Shown here in pieces: positions 1-7,326 of a stretch of DNA of 19,977 nt. The translations under genes were made by a program, and so were the position numbers. The stretch is taken from the NCBI GenBank assembly GCA_964429485.1, contig CAYSBW010000042.1, forward strand, positions 1 through 19,977, written 5' to 3'. This DNA is from JAPLKB01 sp964429485 (GTDB lineage Bacteria; Desulfobacterota; Syntrophorhabdia; Syntrophorhabdales; Syntrophorhabdaceae). A model generated the notes under the pieces. The model was not told where the DNA came from and did not search any database. It worked only from the letters and a program-made list of their open reading frames with translations. Positions within the stretch are counted from its first letter, which is position 1. Every line of letters begins with the position of its first letter.

Positions 1-1900
1 TTTCATCCCCTATTGCATTAAGCATCTGTCTGCTAAAAGAAAGATCAAAAGCAAGCTGTGAACCTTGCTCTGTTTGCTGTATACTTCCAATTATTTTTTC
101 TTCAAGATTTTTTTCAAACACCAGAACTCCTAAAATACCATCCCTGATATAAGGTTTAATAATATTACGTGACATCTTCTGCCTCACATATTCTGTTATT
201 AACTCGTGATCTCTTGTGTATGTAACAGCATCTGCAACAGATTCAAGTATTGTAACCATATCTCGCACCGAAACCTGTTCACGTAGAAGATTCTGCATTA
301 TTTTCTGGAGCGTCCCCAAGGTTACCTGATTCTGGTTTATTTCTTCCATGACTTTTGGATTATCTGAAACTATGGAATCTATTAATTTTTGAACCTCCTG
401 TCTTGTAATAAATTCATGTGCGTTCCCTTTGACTATCTCTGTGAGATGTGTCGCAATTATAGTTGCAGGGTCAACTACGGTAAACCCAAGACCCATACAT
501 GTTTCTTTTTTCTCAGGAGATATCCAAAATGCATCAAGACCAAAAACAGGTTCTTTTGCAGGAATACCCTCGATTTCACCCTGTTTTTCTTCAGGTCCCA
601 TGGCAAGCAAAGATCCAACAACCATTTCCCCTCTACCCATTTCAACTCCTTTTAGAAGAATTGAATATTCGTTTGATTTGAGGTTCAGATTATCCCGAAG
701 TTTCATGGCTGGAACCATAAACCCTAATTCCATGGCAACCTGTTTGCGCATAGCTCTTATTTTTTCCAATAATTCTCCACCCTGCTCATCATCAACAATC
801 GAAATAAGATTATAACCTATTTCAAGCTCGAACATTTCTACAGGTGAAATAGAAGACTCTTTTTCCTCTGATGCTTCTCTCTGTGTACTCGCAGCAATAA
901 CAGCAGCCTCTCGAATATCGCTTTCTTTTTTTCTTTTGCTGATTAAATATCCTGCAGTACAGGTGCATCCGGACAGAACAAAAAAAGGGGCTATTGGAAC
1001 CCCTGGCACCATCCCAATGCACATAATAATTACAGAAGCAAGCATCATTGCCCGGGGTTGGGTAAAAACCTGATCCAATACATCTGTGCCAAGGTTCTTC
1101 TGACTTGAGGCTCTCGTTACAATAATGCCAGCTGCTGTTGAAGTGATAAGCGAAGGCACCTGGCTTACAAGTCCTTCACCTATTGTCAGAATAGTATATG
1201 CAGAAAGGGCTTCCATTGCAGGCATACCTTTCTGAACAATTCCAATGATAAGGCCACCAACAATATTGACAAATATAATAATAATTCCTGCTATCGCATC
1301 GCCACGAACAAACTTGCTGGCACCATCCATGGATCCATAAAAATCAGCTTCCATTTCAACGTTTTCTCTTCTTTTTTTTGCAGTTTTATCATCTATTAAC
1401 CCTGCATTTAAATCTGCATCGATACTCATCTGTTTTCCGGGCATAGCATCAAGTGTAAATCGTGCCGCAACTTCAGCTACCCTGCCCGCGCCTTTTGTAA
1501 TAACAACAAAATTGATAATCACAAGTATGAAAAATACAACTGCACCTACAACATAATTGCCGCCGATAATAAACATACCGAAAGCTTTGATAATTTTCCC
1601 TGCGGCCGCTGTTCCTTCATCTCCATGAACAAGAATAAGTCTTGTAGATGCAATATTCAGTGAAAGTCTGAAAAGGGTTGTAATCAATAATATTGAGGGG
1701 AATACCGAAAAATCAAGGGGTTTTTGAATATACATCCCAATGAAAAGAATAATAAGGGATATTGAAATGCTAAACGTAATAAGAATATCCATTATGAAAG
1801 CATTCATGGGGACAAGCATTATCAGGATTACTGATACTATTCCCAATGCAACAATAAGATCGCTTTTACCTTGTAATTTTTCTACTAAACTATCTGTCAT
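1..1900 (-). CDS. flhA: FlhA, flagellar export gate protein (3' end cut by window edge)
   Basis: FlhA forms the nonameric ring of the flagellar type III export gate: the N-terminal half sits in the inner membrane and conducts protons, the C-terminal half is the cytoplasmic docking platform for chaperone-substrate complexes. The frame opens at the ATG at 1898-1900 and stays open to base 2, giving 633 residues of a protein usually near 690, so about 60 C-terminal residues lie outside. Visible are several hydrophobic helices from about residue 14 on, the FHIPEP family signature around residues 137-166 (GRVAEVAARFTLDAMPGKQM), further membrane segments to about residue 315, then a charged linker and the soluble domain. 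The start codon lies inside the end of flhB (11-base overlap) and is preceded by AAAGG, which suggests translational coupling. Identity is secure from the signature and from the position after flhB. Confidence 0.96.
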   Translation of the reverse strand, partial: MTDSLVEKLQGKSDLIVALGIVSVILIMLVPMNAFIMDILITFSISISLIILFIGMYIQKPLDFSVFPSILLITTLFRLSLNIASTRLILVHGDEGTAAAGKIIKAFGMFIIGGNYVVGAVVFFILVIINFVVITKGAGRVAEVAARFTLDAMPGKQMSIDADLNAGLIDDKTAKKRRENVEMEADFYGSMDGASKFVRGDAIAGIIIIFVNIVGGLIIGIVQKGMPAMEALSAYTILTIGEGLVSQVPSLITSTAAGIIVTRASSQKNLGTDVLDQVFTQPRAMMLASVIIMCIGMVPGVPIAPFFVLSGCTCTAGYLISKRKKESDIREAAVIAASTQREASEEKESSISPVEMFELEIGYNLISIVDDEQGGELLEKIRAMRKQVAMELGFMVPAMKLRDNLNLKSNEYSILLKGVEMGRGEMVVGSLLAMGPEEKQGEIEGIPAKEPVFGLDAFWISPEKKETCMGLGFTVVDPATIIATHLTEIVKGNAHEFITRQEVQKLIDSIVSDNPKVMEEINQNQVTLGTLQKIMQNLLREQVSVRDMVTILESVADAVTYTRDHELITEYVRQKMSRNIIKPYIRDGILGVLVFEKNLEEKIIGSIQQTEQGSQLAFDLSFSRQMLNAIGDE

Positions 1901-2963
1901 TAAAAAAACCTTTCTTTTTTTTGTAAACTTCTGCAAGAAGCTCTGCTACAATCACATAAAAGTGTTCAGGGATGAAAGCTCCTATTTTTACTGAATGAAA
2001 CAGAGACCGTGCCAATACTTTGTTCTCTACTATAAAAATATTGTGTTCCCTGGCTGTTTCTTTTATTTTCTGGGCAATAAAACCAGCCCCTCTTGCCACT
2101 ACTTTAGGAGCTGGCATTTTTGTAATATCATATTGAATGGCTACAGCATAATGTGTTGGATTCGTGACAACAATATCTGAATTTTTGACATCTTCCATCA
2201 TCCTGCGCTGTGCCATACTTCGTTGTAAGCTTCTTATCCTTGATTTTATCAAGGGGTTGCCTTCCCTTTCTTTACTCTCTTCTTTAACTTCCTGCTTCGT
2301 CATCATTAGATCCTTTTTGTGCTGCCACTTCTGAAACAACATGTCAAGTCCTGCTATTACGGCAAATGCTATGCATACTTTTATAACAAGCCAGAATATA
2401 ACTGTTCCTGTATAATAAATAGAATCGATAACACTTGTATGCGTAAGGCGAATAAGATGGGGTATTTCTTTCATGATTATTGAATAGGAAAGGTTAACAA
2501 GAATCAGGAGTTTAAGGACTGATTTTAGAACCTCTATACCTGATTTTTTACTTAACAGGTTACTGATTCCTTTTACAGGATTAAGTTTTTCAAATTTAAA
2601 ACCAACTGCCTTTAAACTGAACATGAATCTCGTCTGGAGCAATCCTGACGCCACAGAAGCAACAAAAAGAAGAGCGAAAACAGGAGCTGTAAAACTCATC
2701 CAATCCATCATGATGATCCATAAAAGTTCTTTTATGTTACCTATGTTTATATCGTAATTTGCCCTTTCTATATAAGACACATACATGGAAAACATCCCTC
2801 GAAATCCTTTCGACATAAAACAATAAAAAAATATAATTAGTGTAAAAATGGAAAAGCATGAGACCAGCTCTTTGGAAAAAGCAACCTGTCCTTTTTCTCG
2901 GGCTTCAGTCAGCTTTTTTTCACTGGGTTGTTCTGTTTTTTCCTGAAAAGAATCTTCTGACAT
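1890..2963 (-). CDS. flhB: FlhB, export gate / substrate-specificity switch protein
   Basis: FlhB is the membrane protein of the flagellar export gate that, after autocleavage, switches secretion from rod/hook to filament substrates together with FliK. The product has 357 residues, the usual size. The conserved N-terminus (EKTEQPSEKKLTEAREKGQV, residues 8-27) is followed by four hydrophobic segments (about 32-52, 80-110, 143-165, 183-210) and the cytoplasmic domain. The autocleavage motif NPTH is intact at residues 268-271, with the typical VVTNPTHYAVAIQYD context. The ATG at 2961-2963 fits the family N-terminus, but its Shine-Dalgarno is weak (AGGCACC). A sigma-54-like promoter lies just upstream, and the 3' end overlaps flhA by 11 bases. 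Confidence 0.97.
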   Translation of the reverse strand: MSEDSFQEKTEQPSEKKLTEAREKGQVAFSKELVSCFSIFTLIIFFYCFMSKGFRGMFSMYVSYIERANYDINIGNIKELLWIIMMDWMSFTAPVFALLFVASVASGLLQTRFMFSLKAVGFKFEKLNPVKGISNLLSKKSGIEVLKSVLKLLILVNLSYSIIMKEIPHLIRLTHTSVIDSIYYTGTVIFWLVIKVCIAFAVIAGLDMLFQKWQHKKDLMMTKQEVKEESKEREGNPLIKSRIRSLQRSMAQRRMMEDVKNSDIVVTNPTHYAVAIQYDITKMPAPKVVARGAGFIAQKIKETAREHNIFIVENKVLARSLFHSVKIGAFIPEHFYVIVAELLAEVYKKKKGFFNDR

Positions 2964-2978
2964 GGTGCCTATCTATGA

Positions 2979-2995
2979 TGCAAATTACATGCCAT
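2979..2995 (-). promoter_or_regulatory. Putative sigma-54 promoter upstream of flhB
   Basis: Read on the minus strand the site is TGGCATG-TAAT-TTGCA, against the sigma-54 consensus TGGCACG-N4-TTGCA/T. There is one mismatch, and the GG-to-GC distance is exactly 10 bases. It lies in the 52-base gap between fliR and flhB, and the regulator in the same window has the sigma-54 contact loop. The predicted start of transcription (about 12 bases beyond the -12 C) falls near 2968, only about 5 bases before the flhB ATG. Either the mRNA is nearly leaderless, the start site slips, or the match is not used. Site quality is seen directly; activity is inferred. Confidence 0.6.
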
Positions 2996-3015
2996 GCACA
3001 TCCCAACAAAAAAAG

Positions 3016-3786
3016 TCAGGATCCATAGTTTATAATTGTAATGAACCTTGAAATTTCGCTACCCAACCCCCTGAAAATATCGGCAACATTAGCAACAAGA
3101 AAACCTAACGACATAGCCATAACTGAAAGTGCAATAAAAACTTTTATTGGCATACCTTCAATAAATATATTCACCTGCGGTATCATCCTTACTATAAGGC
3201 CAAAGGCAATTTCCACGATAAACAGTGTTGCGACTACAGGGGCTCCGAGTTTTAGACCGATCAAAAAAATCTTTCCAGTCATTTTTACAAAAAACATGGC
3301 AATATCTTTCCCGAATACAAATGACCCCGGAGGGAAATTCTGGACACTTTCAATTATGGCTTTGAAAAGAATATGGTGACCGTCAATTGCAAAAAATACA
3401 AGAACAGTCAGGAGGTTCTTGAATTGTTCAATAATTGATGTGTTCATTGTCATACTCGGATCCATAAAACGGGCAAAGGAAAAACCTGTCTGGATAGAAA
3501 TAATTTCACCGGCCGCATAAGTAAATGTAAAGAATATTCTCGTTAAAAATCCTATTGATAACCCTATAGCCATTTCTCTTACAAGATAAAGAAGCATGAC
3601 GTGGGACTCAACAGGAAGGATGTTAACTTTTGTTGTTTCATACAGAAAATATGACATGGAAAGTGAAAAAGCCGCTTTATACGGGACTGAAATAAAACGA
3701 TATGTAAAAATAGGGAGAAACCACAGAAGTGAAATAACCCTGAAAAAAACCAGGGTAAAATGTTGTGCATCGGCAGATAATGTCAT
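3016..3786 (-). CDS. fliR: FliR, export gate membrane protein
   Basis: FliR is one of the three integral membrane proteins (FliP5-FliQ4-FliR1) that build the helical core channel of the flagellar export gate. The 256-residue product is hydrophobic throughout, with about six predicted membrane segments, and shows family patterns such as REMAIGLSIGFLTRIFF in the middle and GLIVRMIPQVNIF in the last third. The start ATG overlaps the fliQ stop by four bases (ATGA at 3783-3786), so translation is probably coupled. The Shine-Dalgarno is weak, which fits coupling. Length and neighbours are normal for the family. Confidence 0.95.
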   Translation of the reverse strand: MTLSADAQHFTLVFFRVISLLWFLPIFTYRFISVPYKAAFSLSMSYFLYETTKVNILPVESHVMLLYLVREMAIGLSIGFLTRIFFTFTYAAGEIISIQTGFSFARFMDPSMTMNTSIIEQFKNLLTVLVFFAIDGHHILFKAIIESVQNFPPGSFVFGKDIAMFFVKMTGKIFLIGLKLGAPVVATLFIVEIAFGLIVRMIPQVNIFIEGMPIKVFIALSVMAMSLGFLVANVADIFRGLGSEISRFITIINYGS

Positions 3787-4052
3787 CTTACATACAATGG
3801 AATATTTGTAAAAAGAGTTGTTGTATATGTAACCAAAATATTAATCATCCATGGAGAAAGGATTGCCAATACAATAGCAATAGCAATAATCTTTGGCACA
3901 AAAACAAGCGTCATTTCATGAATTTGTGTGGCTGCCTGGAAAATACTCACAAGCAAACCTACTATGAGGGATACAAGTAATATGGGAGACATGATCATTA
4001 GAGAATATTTTAGAAGATCTCTGAATATCTGAATAATCGCATCCTGATTCAC
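3783..4052 (-). CDS. fliQ: FliQ, export gate membrane protein
   Basis: FliQ is the small two-helix subunit of the FliPQR export-gate core. The product has 89 residues, the standard length, with two hydrophobic hairpin helices (about residues 15-40 and 50-75) and the family motif VGLLVSIFQAATQIHEMTL. The start is GTG (4050-4052), chosen because GGAGG stands 7 bases upstream and no better in-frame ATG exists. The gene ends in an ATGA overlap with fliR and lies 33 bases after fliP. Confidence 0.95.
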   Translation of the reverse strand: MNQDAIIQIFRDLLKYSLMIMSPILLVSLIVGLLVSIFQAATQIHEMTLVFVPKIIAIAIVLAILSPWMINILVTYTTTLFTNIPLYVR

Positions 4053-4085
4053 AATAAATCCTCCATTAAATATTATTAATTGGTT

Positions 4086-4853
4086 CTAAAACCCCCGTAT
4101 CAAAGACCCCACAAGAAGGTTCCACCCGTCTACAAGCACAAAAAGCATGAGCTTAAAAGGAAGAGATATAAAAACAGGCGGAAGCATCATCATGCCAGCG
4201 GAAAGCAACACGCTTGCAATAACCATGTCTATGATAAGGAAAGGTATATACAAAAGAAAGCCTATCTGAAAAGCTCTCTTTAACTCACCTATGGCAAAGG
4301 CAGGAACGAGAATATAAGTCGGTACATCCTCTGGCTTTTTAGGCCTTTGCATACCCGAAGCATTTATAAAAAGGGCAAGGTCTTTATCTTTTGTGTATTT
4401 GAGCATAAAAGCATTTAATTCTCTTGTCGATGATTCAAAAAATTGCTCTGTACTGATCTTGTTTTCAAGATAGGGGCCCAGTGAACTGGTATATATCCGG
4501 TCATATGTAGGAGCCATGACAAAAAAAGTAAGGAACAGAGACAATCCGATAATCACCTGGTTTGGGGGAAGTTGCTGTATACCTATTGCCTGGCGGATAA
4601 ATGAAAGAACAATAACAATCCTTGTAAAGGCACTCATGAGCAGGAGAATTGCCGGAATAAATGACAAAATAGTCAATATTATGACAATATTGATCATGCC
4701 TTTAGGTCCTTGCGACATAAAGCCATCAAAAAGCCCTCCGGCAGTTTGGTGTTTTTGGACAACAGAAGCGCTCGCTGCTTCAGAAATACAAGGTATTGCC
4801 GCAAAAAACAGACATCCAAGAATTATTATGAAACACTTTATTATGTTTTTCAT
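4086..4853 (-). CDS. fliP: FliP, export gate membrane protein
   Basis: FliP is the pentameric core subunit of the flagellar export gate in the inner membrane. I place the start at the ATG at 4851-4853 (255 residues) rather than the in-frame ATG at 4883. The inner ATG is preceded by GGGAG at good spacing, the outer one has no ribosome-binding site, and the inner start puts a cleavable signal peptide (KNIIKCFIIILGCLFFAA) at the very N-terminus, as is typical of FliP. The family signature QQLPPNQVIIGLSLFLTFFV is complete, followed by VPTYILVPAFAIGELKRAFQ and three further hydrophobic helices. It is separated from fliO by an untranslated stretch that may really be the end of fliO. Confidence 0.95.
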   Translation of the reverse strand: MKNIIKCFIIILGCLFFAAIPCISEAASASVVQKHQTAGGLFDGFMSQGPKGMINIVIILTILSFIPAILLLMSAFTRIVIVLSFIRQAIGIQQLPPNQVIIGLSLFLTFFVMAPTYDRIYTSSLGPYLENKISTEQFFESSTRELNAFMLKYTKDKDLALFINASGMQRPKKPEDVPTYILVPAFAIGELKRAFQIGFLLYIPFLIIDMVIASVLLSAGMMMLPPVFISLPFKLMLFVLVDGWNLLVGSLIRGF

Positions 4854-4951
4854 AAATCTCCCGTGGTCCGATAAATTCCGCATATATACAGAAAATAGGA
4901 CTTATTTATCCCCTTTTTTAATTATATTTACAAACAGATCGGCCTGAATAT

Positions 4952-5275
4952 TTACTGGGGAACAGATTTGTTGAAAAAAATATTTTTATCAACATTTGCT
5001 AAAAGAGTTAATTCTTTTTCCCCTGCCCCTATAATTAGAACCTGACTTCCAGTTTCTATTGCCACTATATGCTTTTTATACCCAATAACCATTGTATCAA
5101 GTCTCTTGAAAACAGGAGACTTCTGCTCTTTTCTATTCGTAATAAGTTTTGACAGGAAAGATACGGTTTTGTCAGAACGTTTTGTATATTTAAAAACACC
5201 CAATATCAGACAGACTACACTAATCAGGCTAAAGATAATACACAAGATATACAGGAAACCGTCTGTGCTTGTCAT
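4952..5275 (-). CDS. fliO: FliO, export gate assembly factor (possibly truncated by a homopolymer indel)
   Basis: FliO is a small bitopic membrane protein that helps FliP assemble into the export gate. The open frame gives 107 residues: one N-terminal membrane helix (about residues 6-27) and a small cytoplasmic domain with the family-like stretch HIVAIETGSQVLIIGAGEKE followed by LTLLA. The start overlaps the fliN stop as ATGA (5272-5275). The C-terminus is suspect. Just before the stop there is a run of seven Ts (minus strand, 4974-4980); one extra T would carry the frame on to a stop at 4902-4904, giving about 124 residues ending in a plausible helix (NIQADLFVNIIKKGDK). Identity rests on position and topology, since the family is poorly conserved. 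Confidence 0.85.
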   Translation of the reverse strand: MTSTDGFLYILCIIFSLISVVCLILGVFKYTKRSDKTVSFLSKLITNRKEQKSPVFKRLDTMVIGYKKHIVAIETGSQVLIIGAGEKELTLLANVDKNIFFNKSVPQ

Positions 5276-5562
5276 CCGAGTTTTTTAACCCTTTCCGAAG
5301 GCACTACAATTTCTGTTACCCTGACACCAAGCCGTTCATTTGCCACCACAACCTCTCCTTTTCCCAGAAGCTTTTCGTTTATATAGATATCCACGGGTTC
5401 CTCAGCCAGCTTGTCCAATTCAATAATTGCCCCTTTGAAAAGAGCCAGAAGATTGCTGATAGTCATTCTGGCGCGCCCTATAACCACCGACACATTAACA
5501 GATACATCAAGGAGATGGTTTATATCGACCTCGAATTCTTTTTTTTCTGCTGTGTTTTCCAT
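5272..5562 (-). CDS. fliN: FliN, flagellar C-ring switch protein
   Basis: FliN forms, with FliM, the lower C-ring of the flagellar motor and docks the FliH-FliI ATPase complex. I place the start at the ATG at 5560-5562 (96 residues) because a perfect AAGGAG stands five bases upstream. A second in-frame ATG at 5575-5577 overlaps the fliM stop and has no such site. The product is almost only the SpoA/SURF domain: LLDVSVNVSVVIGRARMTIS, then IELDKLAEEPVDIYINEKLL and GEVVVANERLGVRVTEIV. It is shorter than enterobacterial FliN (137 residues), lacking the variable N-terminal extension but keeping the whole functional domain. The stop overlaps fliO by four bases. Confidence 0.95.
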   Translation of the reverse strand: MENTAEKKEFEVDINHLLDVSVNVSVVIGRARMTISNLLALFKGAIIELDKLAEEPVDIYINEKLLGKGEVVVANERLGVRVTEIVVPSERVKKLG

Positions 5563-5573
5563 ATGATCTCCTT

Positions 5574-6584
5574 TCATGTTTTAGTCGCCACACCTTCAAA
5601 TTGAACGGCTTTGTTTCCATGGGATGCACCAATTTTACCAAGAAACTTTGGATTCCCTTCCACTTCAATATCAACAGGATCACCGGCATGCCTGTTAAGA
5701 AGTATTACATCTCCAGGCATCAATTTTTGGCATTCTCTTAAAGATATTTTGGTACTTCCCAGAATTGCTGCAACATCAAGAGAGACTTCTTTCGTCCGGC
5801 TACCAAGTAAATTAAACCATTTTTCCCTCATGTCTGCGTCTTCCCTTGATGGGCTTGTAGTGAGGTGTCCTTTTATATTGTCCAGAATACTATATGGGAT
5901 ACATATTTTAATCCACCCGGAAATTTCTCCAACATCTATTTTCAAATCACAAACATTAACTGTCTCATCCTTGGCTACCATAGTTATATAGTTCGGATTC
6001 ATTTCCGAACGGGAGTAACGACATTGAATTTCATAAACCGGAGCCCAAGCTTTTTCCATTTCTACAGACACTACATCAACAAGCTTCTTAATTACACTAA
6101 TTTCTATTCTGGTAAATTCTCTCCCTTCTATACGCGTAAAAGAGGGGGAAATGCTACCAAACATTGTTTCGAGCACAGAAAATATAATTTTCGTATCAAA
6201 TATAATAATGAAGAATCCTTTAAGGTTTTCAGTTACAACAACATTCATATTTGTTGGCAAGGGAAGCATTGCTATGAAATCGGCATACTTGATATTTTTA
6301 CTTGATGCAAGATCTATCTCTATCTCTTTTTCTACAAGAATAGTTAAAGCTGACCGGAATGATTTTGCAAATCTGTCGTATATAAAATTAAGAGCCGGGA
6401 ATACTTCTTTTTTTGTAACACCTCTTCGTAAAAAATCATATTTTTCTAATTCCGAAGATTTAAATTCCAAAGAGGATGTTTGTTCTTCAGCTATTGCTTC
6501 TTCCATTGATACATCAAGATCACCATCTGATAACCCGCTCATCAGCGCATCTATTTCTTCCTGAGATAATAGCTGTCCAGTCAT
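5574..6584 (-). CDS. fliM: FliM, flagellar motor switch protein
   Basis: FliM is the C-ring protein that binds phosphorylated CheY and transmits it to FliG to reverse or stop rotation. The 336-residue product has, in order, the N-terminal CheY-P binding peptide (LLSQEEIDALMSG, residues 5-17), a CheC-like middle domain (about 45-230) and a C-terminal SpoA domain (about 255-330) with GDVILLNRHAGDPVDIEVEG. The intact CheY peptide means this motor is built for chemotactic control, although no che genes are in the window. A purine-rich GGGGAAGAG precedes the ATG. It lies 10 bases after fliL. Confidence 0.97.
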   Translation of the reverse strand: MTGQLLSQEEIDALMSGLSDGDLDVSMEEAIAEEQTSSLEFKSSELEKYDFLRRGVTKKEVFPALNFIYDRFAKSFRSALTILVEKEIEIDLASSKNIKYADFIAMLPLPTNMNVVVTENLKGFFIIIFDTKIIFSVLETMFGSISPSFTRIEGREFTRIEISVIKKLVDVVSVEMEKAWAPVYEIQCRYSRSEMNPNYITMVAKDETVNVCDLKIDVGEISGWIKICIPYSILDNIKGHLTTSPSREDADMREKWFNLLGSRTKEVSLDVAAILGSTKISLRECQKLMPGDVILLNRHAGDPVDIEVEGNPKFLGKIGASHGNKAVQFEGVATKT

Positions 6585-6594
6585 TCTCTTCCCC

Positions 6595-7083
6595 TTATTG
6601 AACGATAATATCCATTATAAATACTTTTTTAACCCATTTATGCCCGTATAACTCGTTAATCCCTGCCAGAAGAGCATTTTTGATCATGTCTCGCTTTCCT
6701 GCATCAATAAAAGTGTCCATATCGTATGTGGACATTATTGAAAGCGATTTGTCACGTACTGCCGGAATGGCCTGTTTAGCTTTTTCAACAATTTTTGGAT
6801 CTGTTAGTTCAAAACCTATTGTTATTTTTACATATCCCCCGGAATTTGTACCATTAACATTAAAGATAAAAGGGTCAAGTGAAACAATAGGGCCTATTTC
6901 TTCGTGCTTGATTACAGACTGGCGTGAATAGATATCCGGCCTGAATATTGTTGCCGGACCTAAAAGCAAATAATATGCTATTGCTGCCACAACCAATATA
7001 GTAAGTGCTGTCAACCCGATAAACATGGCCTTTTTTTTTGGTTTTTTTGCTTCTGTTTGTATTGTCTCCTTAGTATCAGACAT
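6595..7083 (-). CDS. fliL: FliL, flagellar basal-body-associated protein
   Basis: FliL is an inner-membrane protein around the stator units that supports torque under load. The product has a short charged cytoplasmic tail, one membrane helix (about residues 19-41, AMFIGLTALTILVVAAIAYY) and a periplasmic domain with the family pattern GPIVSLDPFIFNVNG and YVKITIGFEL. I choose the ATG at 7081-7083 (162 residues) over the in-frame ATG at 7114-7116. The inner one has GAGGA upstream, and the outer one would sit about four bases from the start of transcription predicted by the sigma-54 promoter. It is the first gene of the fliL-flhA unit. Confidence 0.93.
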   Translation of the reverse strand: MSDTKETIQTEAKKPKKKAMFIGLTALTILVVAAIAYYLLLGPATIFRPDIYSRQSVIKHEEIGPIVSLDPFIFNVNGTNSGGYVKITIGFELTDPKIVEKAKQAIPAVRDKSLSIMSTYDMDTFIDAGKRDMIKNALLAGINELYGHKWVKKVFIMDIIVQ

Positions 7084-7130
7084 AATTGTATCCTCTGTGC
7101 CGTTGTTTGCATCCATGATTGCATTTATAT

Positions 7131-7147
7131 TGCAATATGCATGCCAA
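7131..7147 (-). promoter_or_regulatory. Putative sigma-54 promoter upstream of fliL
   Basis: The minus strand reads TTGGCATGCATATTGCA, which matches the sigma-54 -24/-12 consensus (YTGGCACG-N4-TTGCW) at all but one core position. The spacing between GG and GC is exactly 10 bases. Predicted start of transcription is near 7120, leaving a 37-base leader with a Shine-Dalgarno before fliL. It is the best-placed of the three candidates in this window. Together with the GAFTGA-type regulator at 18040-19338 it makes a strong case that fliL through fliR (and perhaps flhB-flhA) form a sigma-54 operon. Confidence 0.8.
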
Positions 7148-7185
7148 AGAAAAAAATAACATTATTCTTATTTAAATGTGGATTT

Positions 7186-7213
7186 ATAATAATATGAGAA
7201 AGTTATATGTCAA
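7186..7213 (-). promoter_or_regulatory. Candidate sigma-70-type promoter upstream of fliL
   Basis: On the minus strand a perfect -35 hexamer TTGACA (7208-7213) is followed after 16 bases by TATTAT (7186-7191), one mismatch from the -10 consensus. It lies in the flgE-fliL gap, upstream of the sigma-54 site, and could give a basal transcript. In such AT-rich sequence this kind of match arises easily by chance, so the call is weak. Confidence 0.25.
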
Positions 7214-7254
7214 CTTTTTGTATTAGAGTATCCGTTTTTTTGACACTTATATAC

Positions 7255-7290
7255 ACGAATGACCTTCCCTGTTCAGAAAAGGTCATTCGT
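7255..7290 (-). terminator. 12-bp perfect inverted repeat after flgE (terminator or regulator site)
   Basis: ACGAATGACCTT (7255-7266) and AAGGTCATTCGT (7279-7290) are exact reverse complements around a 12-base loop. The repeat lies about 37 bases past the flgE stop, so it could end or stabilise the fliK-flgD-flgE transcript. There is no U run directly after it on the minus strand, so intrinsic termination is not clear. Its centre lies about 150 bases upstream of the predicted sigma-54 start of fliL, which is also a normal distance for an enhancer bound by an NtrC-type regulator. Confidence 0.5.
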
Positions 7291-7326
7291 TTCTAAAACT
7301 TATTATATAATTAATGTAAAATATTA

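Noticed and set aside
389..815. Plus-strand open frames over the flhA region (and a minus-strand 66-codon frame at 822-1022) as separate genes.
   Set aside because: Translation of the minus strand from the ATG at 1900 gives one continuous FlhA through this whole region, so these frames are shadows.
1890..1915. Homopolymer-rich flhB end (runs of A and T around AAAGGTTTTTTTAATG) as a possible programmed frameshift joining flhB and flhA.
   Set aside because: Both proteins have family-typical ends and starts, and flhA has its own ATG with AAAGG upstream; simple translational coupling explains it.
3891..3910. Plus-strand TTTGGCACAAAAACAAGC resembling a sigma-54 -24 element.
   Set aside because: It lacks a -12 TTGC at the right spacing, faces against all genes and lies inside fliQ coding sequence.
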